A stretch of 64,000 nucleotides of DNA from Streptomyces sp. NRRL F-5122. Its GTDB lineage: Bacteria; Actinomycetota; Actinomycetes; Streptomycetales; Streptomycetaceae. Shown in pieces: positions 50,463 to 58,657 of this stretch. Where the stretch lies: NCBI RefSeq assembly GCF_001507435.1, contig NZ_LMWH01000081.1, forward strand, positions 62,001-126,000, in the 5' to 3' direction. Under the pieces are notes generated by a model. That model searched no databases. It worked only from the letters and a program-made list of their open reading frames with translations, and was not told where the DNA came from. The position numbers were made by a program, and so were the translations under genes. The stretch's first letter is position 1; the number at the start of each line of letters is the position of its first letter.

Positions 50463-51257
50463 TCAGATGACGTTGAGGGCCGCCGCGCAGCCCACCCCGC
50501 CGAGCACCATGAAGACCGGCATCAGCACCTTCAGCTCGACCCAGCTGCCGGCGCGGAACCGCATCACCTTCGGCGGGCCCAGGGGGTACCAGCGCTTGCG
50601 GCCCACGGGTATGGGCCACAGGATCGGGCAGCCCGAGACCGTGAGCGCGTCACCGATGTCGTGCACCAGGGCACCCAGGACGATCGGCATGCCGAGCCAC
50701 AGATACTGCTGGCCCGGCTCCGCGAACAGCCAGTCGGAGCCGTTGCCGGGCTTGTCGAGTACGCCCGCGAGGATCCAGGCGCTCGTCGCCGCCAGCAGCC
50801 ACACCAGGACATCGCTGCTCGAACCGCGTGCCGCCCGCCAGAGCAGCCCCTCGATGGCGAGCACCATGTGCACGAAGAGGATGGCCAGCACCGCCCAGCG
50901 GCCGCCCGTGATGGCGAGGACGGAGGTGCCGGCACCGATCAGCACCGCCCACAGCCACGTGTGCGTCAAGGTGCGGTGACCGCCGGACCTGCGCGGGTCC
51001 CCCGCCTTCCTGGTCCCCTTGTAGACGGCGTAGGACAGCTTGTCGACGATCTCGCACACCCAGCGGGAGATCGGTCCGAAGGACCGCGAGATGGTGGCCG
51101 CCTTGTGGTCCAGATCCGGAGCCAGCGCGGCGCCCGCGCAGATCAGGGCCCCGACCAGGAGCACCGGCCAGGGCATCGGGTGGCCCGCCGCGGCGGCCGC
51201 GGCCCCGACCCCGAGCCAGGCCGCGGCCCCCGACAGTGAGTGTGCTGGTCCCATCAT
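50463..51257 (-). CDS. YdjM-like integral membrane protein, metal-dependent hydrolase family
   Basis: This 264-residue protein is of the YdjM/LexA-regulated membrane hydrolase family. It contains GPAHSLSGAAAWLGVG (first His), ALAPDLDHKAATISR (Asp/His metal motif), GGHRTLTHTWLW and a later HDIGDALTVSG, with several hydrophobic helices between. The His/Asp pattern suggests a membrane metalloenzyme acting on lipids. The ATG at 51257 (GGGAAG upstream) is used; the longer open frame to 51413 has no conserved-looking sequence. It converges on rpmE2 and diverges from the helicase. Confidence 0.88.
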   Translation of the reverse strand: MMGPAHSLSGAAAWLGVGAAAAAAGHPMPWPVLLVGALICAGAALAPDLDHKAATISRSFGPISRWVCEIVDKLSYAVYKGTRKAGDPRRSGGHRTLTHTWLWAVLIGAGTSVLAITGGRWAVLAILFVHMVLAIEGLLWRAARGSSSDVLVWLLAATSAWILAGVLDKPGNGSDWLFAEPGQQYLWLGMPIVLGALVHDIGDALTVSGCPILWPIPVGRKRWYPLGPPKVMRFRAGSWVELKVLMPVFMVLGGVGCAAALNVI

Positions 51258-51402
51258 GGCCGCTTCCCGCCCCATTCTTCTTTTCGCGCTGCCCAGTTGC
51301 CGGTGTGCGCTGACGCCTCGTAGGCGCCACAGCGTAGCGTTCGTGATCTTCCAACCGGCATCCGATTCCCCCATCCGCTGCCCGGGCAGGCAAGATGGGG
51401 GC

Positions 51403-53916
51403 GTGACCCTCATCGATCAGCTCCCGCAGACCGCAGACCCCGACGCTCTCTACGAAGCCTTCGAGTCGTGGGCCGGGGAGCGCGGTCTCACCCTCTATCC
51501 CCATCAGGAGGAGGCACTGATCGAGGCGGTCTCGGGAGCGAACGTGATCGTTTCCACGCCGACCGGCTCCGGCAAGAGCATGATCGCCGCCGGTGCGCAC
51601 TTCGCCGCTCTCGCCCGGGACGAGGTCACCTTCTACACGGCGCCGATCAAGGCGCTGGTCTCGGAGAAGTTCTTCGAGCTGTGCAAGCTCTTCGGCACGG
51701 AGAACGTCGGCATGCTCACCGGCGACGCCTCCGTCAACGCGGACGCCCCTGTGATCTGCTGCACAGCCGAGGTCCTCGCATCCATCGCGTTGCGCGACGG
51801 CAGGCAGGCCGATGTCGGCCAGGTGGTCATGGACGAGTTCCACTTCTACGCCGAGGGCGACCGCGGCTGGGCGTGGCAGATCCCGATCCTGGAGCTGCCG
51901 CAGGCGCAGTTCATCCTGATGTCGGCGACCCTCGGCGACGTCTCGATGTTCGAGAAGGACCTGACCCGCCGCACCGGGCGGCCGACCACGGTGGTGCGCT
52001 CCGCGACCCGTCCCGTCCCGCTTTCCTACGAGTACCGGCTGACCCCCCTCACCGAGACGCTCACCGACCTCCTGGACAGCCGGCAGGCCCCGGTCTACAT
52101 CGTCCACTTCACGCAGGCGCAGGCCGTGGAACGGGCCCAGGCGCTGATGAGCATCAACATGTGCTCGCGCGAGGAGAAGGACGAGATCGCCGCGCTGATC
52201 GGCAACTTCCGTTTCACCACCAAGTTCGGCCGCAACCTCTCCCGTTATGTACGGCACGGCATCGGCGTCCATCACGCCGGCATGCTGCCCAAGTACCGCC
52301 GCCTGGTGGAGAAGCTGGCCCAGGCCGGTCTGTTGAAAGTCATCTGCGGCACGGACACCCTGGGCGTCGGCGTCAACGTCCCCATCCGCACCGTGCTGTT
52401 CACCGCGCTGACCAAGTACGACGGAAGCCGGGTCCGCACCCTGCGCGCCCGTGAGTTCCACCAGATCGCGGGACGCGCCGGGCGCGCCGGCTTCGACACG
52501 GCGGGCCTGGTCGTGGCGCAGGCGCCGGAGCACGTCATCGAGAACGAGAAGGCACTCGCCAAGGCCGGCGACGATCCGAAGAAGCGCCGCAAGGTGGTGC
52601 GCAAGAAGGCACCGGAGGGCTTCGTCGGCTGGACGGAGAACACCTTCGAGAAGCTGATCGCCTCCGAGCCCGAGCCGCTCACCTCCCGCTTCCGGGTCAC
52701 CCACACGATGCTTCTGTCGGTGATCGCCCGGCCGGGCAATGCCTTCGAGGCCATGCGCCATCTGCTGGAGGACAACCACGAGCCGCGCAAGCAGCAGCTG
52801 CGTCACATCCGGCGGGCGATCGCGATCTACCGCTCGCTGCTGGACGGCGGCATCGTCGAGAAGCTCGATCAGCCGGACGCCACGGGTCGTATCGTGCGCC
52901 TCACGGTCGATCTCCAGCAGGACTTCGCGCTCAACCAGCCGCTGTCCACCTTCGCGCTGGCCGCCTTCGAGCTCCTCGACCCTGAGTCCCCTTCCTACGC
53001 GCTCGACATGGTCTCGGTCGTCGAGTCCACCCTCGACGACCCACGGCAGATCCTGGTCGCCCAGCAGAACAAGGCGCGCGGTGAGGCCGTGGCGGCGATG
53101 AAGGCGGACGGTGTCGAGTACGAGGAGCGCATGGAGCGGCTCCAGGACGTGACCTACCCCAAGCCGCTCGAGGAACTGCTCTTCCACGCCTACAACACCT
53201 ACCGCAAGAGCCACCCGTGGGTCGGCGACCATCCGCTGTCGCCGAAGTCGGTCATCCGCGACATGTACGAGCGGGCGATGTCCTTCACCGAGTTCGTCTC
53301 CTTCTACGAGCTCGCCCGTACCGAGGGGATCGTGCTGCGTTACCTGGCCAGCGCCTACAAGGCCCTGGAGCACACCGTCCCCGACGACCTGAAGTCGGAC
53401 GATCTGGAGGACCTGATCGCCTGGCTCGGTGAGATGGTGCGCCAGGTGGACTCCAGCCTGCTCGACGAGTGGGAGCAGCTGGCCAACCCCGAGGAACTGA
53501 CGGCCGAGCAGGCCCAGGAGAAGGCCGACGAGGTCAAGCCCGTCACCACGAACGCCAGGGCCTTCCGCGTCCTGGTCCGCAATGCCATGTTCCGCCGGGT
53601 GGAGCTCGCCGCTCTGGACCAGGTCGAGGAACTCGGCGAAATGGACGGCGAATCCGGCTGGGACGCCGAGGCGTGGGGCGCGGCGATGGACAAGTACTGG
53701 GACGAGTACGACGAGCTCGGCACCGGCCCCGACGCCCGCGGTCCCAAGCTGCTGATGATCGAGCAGGAGCCGGAGCACGGGCTGTGGCGCGTCCGGCAGG
53801 CCTTCGCCGATCCGAACGGCGACCACGACTGGGGTATCAGCGCCGAGATCGACCTCGCGGCATCCGATGCGGAGGGCCGTGCCGTCGTCCGGGTCACCGA
53901 CGTCGGGCAGCTGTGA
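51403..53916 (+). CDS. Ski2-like DEAD/DEAH-box helicase with C-terminal DUF3516 region
   Basis: This 837-residue helicase has motif I TPTGSGKSM, motif II MDEFHFY (a DEFH box), motif III LMSATLGD, motif IV-V GTDTLGVGVN and motif VI HQIAGRAGRAGFD. The C-terminal 400 residues match the actinobacterial DUF3516 extension, with a distinctive KKRRKVVRKKAPEGF-like basic segment near residue 400. It is probably an RNA helicase in RNA processing or decay. The GTG at 51403 has no strong ribosome site. The tesB gene follows after 19 nt, so both are probably co-transcribed. Confidence 0.93.
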   Translation: MTLIDQLPQTADPDALYEAFESWAGERGLTLYPHQEEALIEAVSGANVIVSTPTGSGKSMIAAGAHFAALARDEVTFYTAPIKALVSEKFFELCKLFGTENVGMLTGDASVNADAPVICCTAEVLASIALRDGRQADVGQVVMDEFHFYAEGDRGWAWQIPILELPQAQFILMSATLGDVSMFEKDLTRRTGRPTTVVRSATRPVPLSYEYRLTPLTETLTDLLDSRQAPVYIVHFTQAQAVERAQALMSINMCSREEKDEIAALIGNFRFTTKFGRNLSRYVRHGIGVHHAGMLPKYRRLVEKLAQAGLLKVICGTDTLGVGVNVPIRTVLFTALTKYDGSRVRTLRAREFHQIAGRAGRAGFDTAGLVVAQAPEHVIENEKALAKAGDDPKKRRKVVRKKAPEGFVGWTENTFEKLIASEPEPLTSRFRVTHTMLLSVIARPGNAFEAMRHLLEDNHEPRKQQLRHIRRAIAIYRSLLDGGIVEKLDQPDATGRIVRLTVDLQQDFALNQPLSTFALAAFELLDPESPSYALDMVSVVESTLDDPRQILVAQQNKARGEAVAAMKADGVEYEERMERLQDVTYPKPLEELLFHAYNTYRKSHPWVGDHPLSPKSVIRDMYERAMSFTEFVSFYELARTEGIVLRYLASAYKALEHTVPDDLKSDDLEDLIAWLGEMVRQVDSSLLDEWEQLANPEELTAEQAQEKADEVKPVTTNARAFRVLVRNAMFRRVELAALDQVEELGEMDGESGWDAEAWGAAMDKYWDEYDELGTGPDARGPKLLMIEQEPEHGLWRVRQAFADPNGDHDWGISAEIDLAASDAEGRAVVRVTDVGQL

Positions 53917-53935
53917 GCACAGGAGAAACCGATTC

Positions 53936-54808
53936 ATGACGAACCCGGCCGAGAGGCTCGTCGACCTGCTCGACCTGGAGCAGATCGAGCTCAACATCTT
54001 CCGTGGCCGCAGCCCGCAGGAGTCCCTGCAGCGGGTCTTCGGCGGCCAGGTGGCCGGCCAGGCCCTGGTCGCCGCCGGCCGCACCACCGACGGCGAACGG
54101 CCGGTGCACTCGCTGCACGCGTACTTCCTGCGCCCGGGCATCCCGGGCGTTCCCATCGTGTACCAGGTCGAACGGGTGCGGGACGGCAGGTCGTTCACCA
54201 CCCGTCGGGTCACCGCCGTACAGCGGGGCCGCACGATCTTCAATCTGACCGCTTCCTTCCACGTGCCTGAAGAGGGGGGCTTCGAGCACCAGCTGCCGCC
54301 GGCGCGGGAGGTGCCGGGCCCCGAATCGCTGCCGACGGTGGCCCAGGAGGTCGAGAAGCACCTCGGCACCCTGCCCGAGACGCTGGAGCGGATGGCGCGG
54401 CGTCAGCCCTTCGACATCCGCTATGTGGACCGGCTGCGCTGGACCACCGAGGAGATCAAGGACGCGGAACCGCGCAGCGCCGTCTGGATGCGTGCGGTGA
54501 GCCCTCTCGGGGACGACTCGCTCGTGCACACCTGCGCGCTCACCTACGCGAGCGACATGACCCTCCTCGACGCCGTCCGGATTCCCGTCGAACCGCTGTG
54601 GGGGCCACGGGGCTTCGACATGGCGTCGCTGGACCACGCCATGTGGTTCCACCGGCCGTTCCGCGCGGACGAGTGGTTCCTGTACGACCAGGAGTCCCCG
54701 ATCGCGGTGGGTGGCCGCGGCCTTGCCCGCGGCCGCATCTACGACATCGAGGGACGGCTGCTCGTCTCGGTCGTCCAGGAAGGGCTGTTCCGCCGACTCG
54801 AGCGATGA
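53936..54808 (+). CDS. tesB: Acyl-CoA thioesterase II
   Basis: This 290-residue double-hotdog protein contains NIFRGRSPQESLQRVFGGQV, HSLHAYFLRPGIPGVPIVYQ, GRSFTTRRVTAVQRGRTIF and, near the end, DHAMWFHRPFRADEWFLYDQ with GLARGRIYD. The catalytic Asp, Thr and Gln of the family lie in the C-terminal half. It hydrolyses medium- and long-chain acyl-CoA. The ATG has AGGAG ten bases upstream. It follows the helicase gene by 19 nt, a linkage without obvious functional logic. Confidence 0.95.
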   Translation: MTNPAERLVDLLDLEQIELNIFRGRSPQESLQRVFGGQVAGQALVAAGRTTDGERPVHSLHAYFLRPGIPGVPIVYQVERVRDGRSFTTRRVTAVQRGRTIFNLTASFHVPEEGGFEHQLPPAREVPGPESLPTVAQEVEKHLGTLPETLERMARRQPFDIRYVDRLRWTTEEIKDAEPRSAVWMRAVSPLGDDSLVHTCALTYASDMTLLDAVRIPVEPLWGPRGFDMASLDHAMWFHRPFRADEWFLYDQESPIAVGGRGLARGRIYDIEGRLLVSVVQEGLFRRLER

Positions 54809-54845
54809 CGCCGGGCGTACACGGCCCCGACCCGGGCGCGCCAGG

Positions 54846-55781
54846 TCAGGAGCTCCCGCGGCACAACCAGCCGAACATGCCTCGTGAGGAGGTCGGATCC
54901 GCCCGCATCGGCGGTTCCTGGGGGGTGCTCACGCCTCCGGGAGGACCGGCCGGCTGCTCGGACGGCGCCCCCGGCGCGGGGCGGTACCGGCGGGCCTCGA
55001 CGACCGCCTGCGCCAGGTCGGCCCGGAGCCAGCCGATCTCGTCGTCATCGTCCGCCGTCGTGATCCGCGCGGCGATCCGTGCAGCGGGCGAGTCGGGCGA
55101 TCCCGGTACGGCCTGCGTGGGTCGGAGCCGGTACAACTCGGCACGCTCGTACGGATCGCGGACGGTCTCCTCCACCTGCGCCGGGTCGAGGTGGGAGGCC
55201 ACCACTGCGGCCTTGGCCCAGAGGTCGTCCGTCTCGCGCAACCGGAATCCGAGGTGGCGGCCCCGCCAGTTGCGGGGCCGCAGATCCAGGCCCCCGTCCA
55301 GTTGGTCGCGCACCCCCTGCGGCGTGCGGCCTGCGAGCAGTGGCGCGTTGGCCTCGCCGGTGGCGAACTGCCGCAACTCCTCGGCCAGATACAGCCAGAC
55401 CACGGCCTGGTAGCGGTTGACGTACCACTTGACCGGCACGATCAGGCCGAGCCGGGCGAAGCGCGTGAACCTGGCGGGGGACACACCCATCAGGGCGGCT
55501 CCGTCACGTGTGCCCATCACCTGGACCCGCTTCCGGAGCGAATCCGGGAAGTCCTCCTCGCCTCGCACCCGGTCCAGCTCCGCCCGCGTGACGCGACGGA
55601 CTCCTGTCTCACCGGGAACGGTCCGCACATAGCCCAGTTGCACAGCGAGCTCGAACTCGCCGCGCTTGAGGTCCAGTTCGCGCACGGCGCCGCTCAGGGC
55701 CAGCGATGTGCGCCGGGAAGCGGCACCCGGAGCAGTGCGGGTGGCCTCGGCGACGGTGGACGTGATCGTGTTTCCGGACAT
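54846..55781 (-). CDS. DUF6397 family protein
   Basis: This 311-residue protein matches the Streptomyces DUF6397 family. It contains LKRGEFELAVQLGYVRTVPG and RDGAALMGVSPARFTRFARL, which look like two MerR/HTH-type helices, followed by a WYVNRYQAVVWLYLAEEL segment. The C-terminal 40 residues are Pro/Gly-rich. No function is known; DNA binding is a fair guess. ATG at 55781 has GGGGAG seven bases upstream and is preferred over longer open sequence. Confidence 0.78.
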   Translation of the reverse strand: MSGNTITSTVAEATRTAPGAASRRTSLALSGAVRELDLKRGEFELAVQLGYVRTVPGETGVRRVTRAELDRVRGEEDFPDSLRKRVQVMGTRDGAALMGVSPARFTRFARLGLIVPVKWYVNRYQAVVWLYLAEELRQFATGEANAPLLAGRTPQGVRDQLDGGLDLRPRNWRGRHLGFRLRETDDLWAKAAVVASHLDPAQVEETVRDPYERAELYRLRPTQAVPGSPDSPAARIAARITTADDDDEIGWLRADLAQAVVEARRYRPAPGAPSEQPAGPPGGVSTPQEPPMRADPTSSRGMFGWLCRGSS

Positions 55782-56055
55782 GGCGGCTCTCCCCCGTGGA
55801 GTCCGTGGCGAGCGCCCAGTGCGTCCGCCTCGGAAAAACCGTAGCCGGATCACCGAATTCCGTTTTCTGCCTGTGGATAACTCGGCGCATCGCCCTTCCT
55901 CGCAGGCCCGAGGGGCCGTCCGCGGTGCACGTCCGATGCCGTGTCGACGGTCCGCGAAGTGTTCTTGTCCTGCGCAGGGGGTCAGCCGTGGACGCGCGCC
56001 CGCGGGAGACCACAAGCACGCGTGCGGACCGCCCCGGCCGGGATCCGTGGACGGC

Positions 56056-56469
56056 TCACAGATCGACGGACGGCGCGCGGTCCCGTTCCCGTGACTCCAC
56101 AGCGAGGTGGTCCCCGACCCGGTTCACGAGCAGCGTCATCTCGTAGGCGATCTGGCCGATATCGGCCTCGGCCGCGCTGAGCACACACAGACAGCTACCC
56201 GGGCCCGCGGCGGTGACGAACAGGATCGCGTCATCGAATTCGATCATGGTTTGCCGCACCTGGCCCGCACCGAAGTGGCGGCCCGAGCCCTTGGCCAGGC
56301 TGTGCAGACCGGACGAGACCGCGGCCAGGTGCTCGGCGTCCTCCCGCCGCAGCCCTGTGCTCGTTCCGGTCACCAGTCCGTCGTTGGACAACAGCAGCGC
56401 ATGCCGTATGTACTCCACGCGCTCGGTCAGATCGTCCAGGAGCCAGCCGAGCTCCGTGTTCTGCCCCAT
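56056..56469 (-). CDS. Orphan roadblock/LC7 domain protein (CvnB-like)
   Basis: This 137-residue protein has the Longin/roadblock fold: LGWLLDDLTERVEYIRHALL, SNDGLVTGTSTGLRREDAEH, SGLHSLAKGSGRHFGAGQV and DDAILFVTAAGPGSCLCVL. It is closely similar to the conservon CvnB encoded 1.8 kb away, almost certainly by duplication. CvnB proteins bind the small GTPase CvnD. Here it stands apart from cvnA, C and D and could compete with or replace CvnB. ATG has GAGG upstream. Confidence 0.9.
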   Translation of the reverse strand: MGQNTELGWLLDDLTERVEYIRHALLLSNDGLVTGTSTGLRREDAEHLAAVSSGLHSLAKGSGRHFGAGQVRQTMIEFDDAILFVTAAGPGSCLCVLSAAEADIGQIAYEMTLLVNRVGDHLAVESRERDRAPSVDL

Positions 56470-56563
56470 TTTCCTCTCTCCCCGTGAAGTCGCTCCTCCT
56501 CGCCGGAGGATCCGATCAGCCAGCCTTCACCACAGCCGCCTTCGCGGCAAGCAGGATGGAGGC

Positions 56564-56992
56564 ATGGCACAGAAGATGACCGACGAGGAATGGCGGGCCT
56601 TCGTCTCGGACGGCACCCGCACCGGGAAACTCTCCACCGTCCGGGCGGACGGAAGTCCGCACGTGGCACCGATCTGGTTCCTGCTCGATGGCGACGACCT
56701 GGTCTTCAACACCGGGAAGGAGACGGTGAAAGGACGGAATCTGGCCAGGGACGGACGCGTCGCCCTGTGCGTGGACGACGACCGGCCGCCGTACGCGTTC
56801 GTCGTGCTCCAGGGACGCGCACGGCTGTCGGAGAATCTGGACGAGCTGCGGCACTGGGCGGCCCGGATCGGCGCCCGGTACATGGGTGAGGAACGGGCCG
56901 AGGAGTTCGGTGCCCGCAACGGAGTCCCGGGCGAACTCCTCGTGCGGGTCCGCATCGAGAAGGCGCTGGCCTACTCCGCCGTCTCCGAGTAA
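56564..56992 (+). CDS. PPOX-class F420-dependent oxidoreductase
   Basis: This 142-residue split-barrel protein contains EEWRAFVSDGTRTGKLSTVR, ADGSPHVAPIWFLLDGDDLV, ETVKGRNLARDGRVALCVDD and FVVLQGRARL, typical of the F420-binding PPOX-like family. It transfers hydride from F420H2 to quinone, biliverdin-like or other substrates. ATG at 56564 has GGAGG only one base away, so initiation may use upstream AGGATGG. It diverges from the orphan roadblock gene by 94 nt and converges with cvnD. Confidence 0.88.
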   Translation: MAQKMTDEEWRAFVSDGTRTGKLSTVRADGSPHVAPIWFLLDGDDLVFNTGKETVKGRNLARDGRVALCVDDDRPPYAFVVLQGRARLSENLDELRHWAARIGARYMGEERAEEFGARNGVPGELLVRVRIEKALAYSAVSE

Positions 56993-56996
56993 CGCG

Positions 56997-57602
56997 TCAG
57001 CCGACGGAATCCAGCAGCCGGGCGGTGTGCATCCGCCCGGCGTACTCCACCAGCCGGATCAGCACCTCCTTCCCGGAGTCCCGGTCCCGGGCGTCGCACA
57101 GCACCACCGGAGTGCCCCGGTCGAGATCGAGGGCACGCGACACGTCGTGGGCGCCGTACGTGCGGGCACCCGCGAAGCAGTTGACCGCCACCACGAACGG
57201 GATGTGCCGGTGCTCGAAGTAGTCCACCGCGGGGAAGCAGTCCTCGAGTCGCCGGGTGTCCGCGAGGACGACGGCGCCGAGGGCGCCCTGGGACAGTTCG
57301 TCCCACAGGAACCAGAAGCGGTCCTGGCCCGGCGTGCCGAAGAGGTACAGCGAGAGCCCGGACCGGATGGTGATCCGCCCGAAGTCCATGGCGACCGTCG
57401 TCGTGACCTTCTGGTCCACTCCGTCGGTGTCGTCGACGGACTGGCCGGCCTCGCTCAGCAGCTCCTCCGTGCGCAGGGGCCTGATCTCGCTGACCGCACC
57501 CACCAAGGTCGTCTTGCCCACGCCGAATCCGCCGGCGACCAGTATCTTCAACGCCAGGGCGGTCATTTCGTCCTCGGAGGCGTCGGAGTGCTCGGAGACC
57601 AT
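56997..57602 (-). CDS. cvnD: Conservon small GTPase-like protein CvnD
   Basis: This 201-residue protein has a P-loop at residues 24-32 (GGFGVGKTT), TTTVAMDFGRI (switch I Thr), the G3-like LFGTPGQDRFWFLWDE and AVNCFAGARTYGAHDV in place of the NKxD box. The family acts as a GTP/GDP switch downstream of CvnA/B/C. The ATG is at 57602 with only GAGAGAAG upstream. A gap of 184 nt separates it from cvnC, whereas cvnC and cvnD usually touch or overlap, so cvnD may have its own promoter. Confidence 0.93.
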   Translation of the reverse strand: MVSEHSDASEDEMTALALKILVAGGFGVGKTTLVGAVSEIRPLRTEELLSEAGQSVDDTDGVDQKVTTTVAMDFGRITIRSGLSLYLFGTPGQDRFWFLWDELSQGALGAVVLADTRRLEDCFPAVDYFEHRHIPFVVAVNCFAGARTYGAHDVSRALDLDRGTPVVLCDARDRDSGKEVLIRLVEYAGRMHTARLLDSVG

Positions 57603-57786
57603 CGATCACTTCTCTCGGGAGTGCCGGCAACGGTCGATGTCAGTACATCCGTGCGGAGTCAGCATCATGACAACTGCAACCCGCCCGCGAGGCCTTGGAC
57701 CGGTATTTGACCGATCTGACCACTTGCGGCCCATTCGGTTCCGGAATCGGCGCACATCGCGGCGCGAGGTGGATCCGGTGCACCGT
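57603..57786. other. Unusual 184-nt gap between cvnC and cvnD
   Basis: The stretch is less G+C-rich than its flanks and contains no strong hairpin. On the minus strand, elements such as CATGAT and TACTGA about 60-80 nt before the cvnD ATG might serve as -10 boxes. I see no coding pattern. Confidence 0.4.
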
Positions 57787-58200
57787 CTAAAGGGCCCTCA
57801 ACCCCTCGATGACCTCGCGCAGAATCCGTTCGTCGGGCAGCTGGGCCGGCGGTACGGGGCGCGAGACCGTGACACAGCCGAGCTCCAGCAGATCCCCCAG
57901 CAGCACACGCACGACGCCCACCGGAAGGTCGGCGTCCGCGGCCAGCTCGGCGACGGACTGCGTCTCGATGCGGCACAGATCGATGAGGGAACGGTGCTCC
58001 GGACCCAGTGAGGCGTCGTCGACCCCGTCCAGCGCCCCGATGTCGAGGGAGACGAGGGCGATGAGGTCGAAGCGCACCCCGCTGGGTCCCGGTGCGGTAC
58101 GCCCGCCCGTCATCGCATAGGGACGGACGAGCGGTCCCGCCTCGTTGTCGTACCACTGGCTGCCCGGCCCGTCCGGAGCGCCTGTCCGGTCGTCGGTCAT
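57787..58200 (-). CDS. cvnC: Conservon DUF742 protein CvnC
   Basis: This 137-residue protein has the DUF742 signature: GPLVRPYAMTGGRT near the N-terminus, HRSLIDLCRIETQSVAELAA, DLPVGVVRVLLGDLLELGCV, a winged helix, and LPDERILREVIEGLRAL. It is a partner of CvnD. The ATG at 58200 has GAGGG upstream and is 19 nt after cvnB. A longer reading from 58281 would overlap cvnB and is not needed. Confidence 0.93.
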   Translation of the reverse strand: MTDDRTGAPDGPGSQWYDNEAGPLVRPYAMTGGRTAPGPSGVRFDLIALVSLDIGALDGVDDASLGPEHRSLIDLCRIETQSVAELAADADLPVGVVRVLLGDLLELGCVTVSRPVPPAQLPDERILREVIEGLRAL

Positions 58201-58219
58201 CTGCGACCGCCCTCGGCCG

Positions 58220-58657
58220 TCATCCGGCGGCGGGCGGCCCGGCGGACGCCCTTGGCGGGGTGTAGAGGTGCTCGCCGACACGCTTCACCAACCGTGCCAT
58301 CTCGTACGCCACCAGACCGATGTCTGCCGTGACGGCGGTGAGAACGGCCAGACAGGATCCGTCGCCCGCGGCCGCCACGAAGAGGAAGCCGTCGTCCATC
58401 TCGACCATCGTCTGGCGGACTCCGCCGACACCGAAGTGCCGGCCCGCACCCTTGGCGAGGCTGTGGAAGCCGGAGGCGACGGCGGCGAGGTGCTCGGCGT
58501 CCTCACGGCTCAGATCGGAGGAGGCGCCCACCGCCAGTCCGTCGTTCGAAAGCACCACGGTGTGTCGCACTTCCTTGACGCGCACCACCAAGTCGTCCAG
58601 CAACCAGTCGAGTTCGCCCGACCGCTGGGCGGTCCTCATACCGGGGTCCTGGATCAT
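58220..58657 (-). CDS. cvnB: Conservon roadblock/LC7 protein CvnB
   Basis: This 145-residue protein has the roadblock/LC7 fold, LDWLLDDLVVRVKEVRHTVV and SGFHSLAKGAGRHFGVGGV. It is close to the orphan copy at 56056-56469 along the whole length. It is proposed to modulate CvnD. The ATG overlaps the cvnA stop as ATGA (58657-58654), so the two are translationally coupled. Confidence 0.95.
   Translation of the reverse strand: MIQDPGMRTAQRSGELDWLLDDLVVRVKEVRHTVVLSNDGLAVGASSDLSREDAEHLAAVASGFHSLAKGAGRHFGVGGVRQTMVEMDDGFLFVAAAGDGSCLAVLTAVTADIGLVAYEMARLVKRVGEHLYTPPRASAGPPAAG

Noticed and set aside
50650..54369. 1239-codon open frame on the minus strand
   Set aside because: It runs antisense to the helicase and thioesterase genes, has low-complexity composition and no family resemblance. 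It is a product of high GC content.
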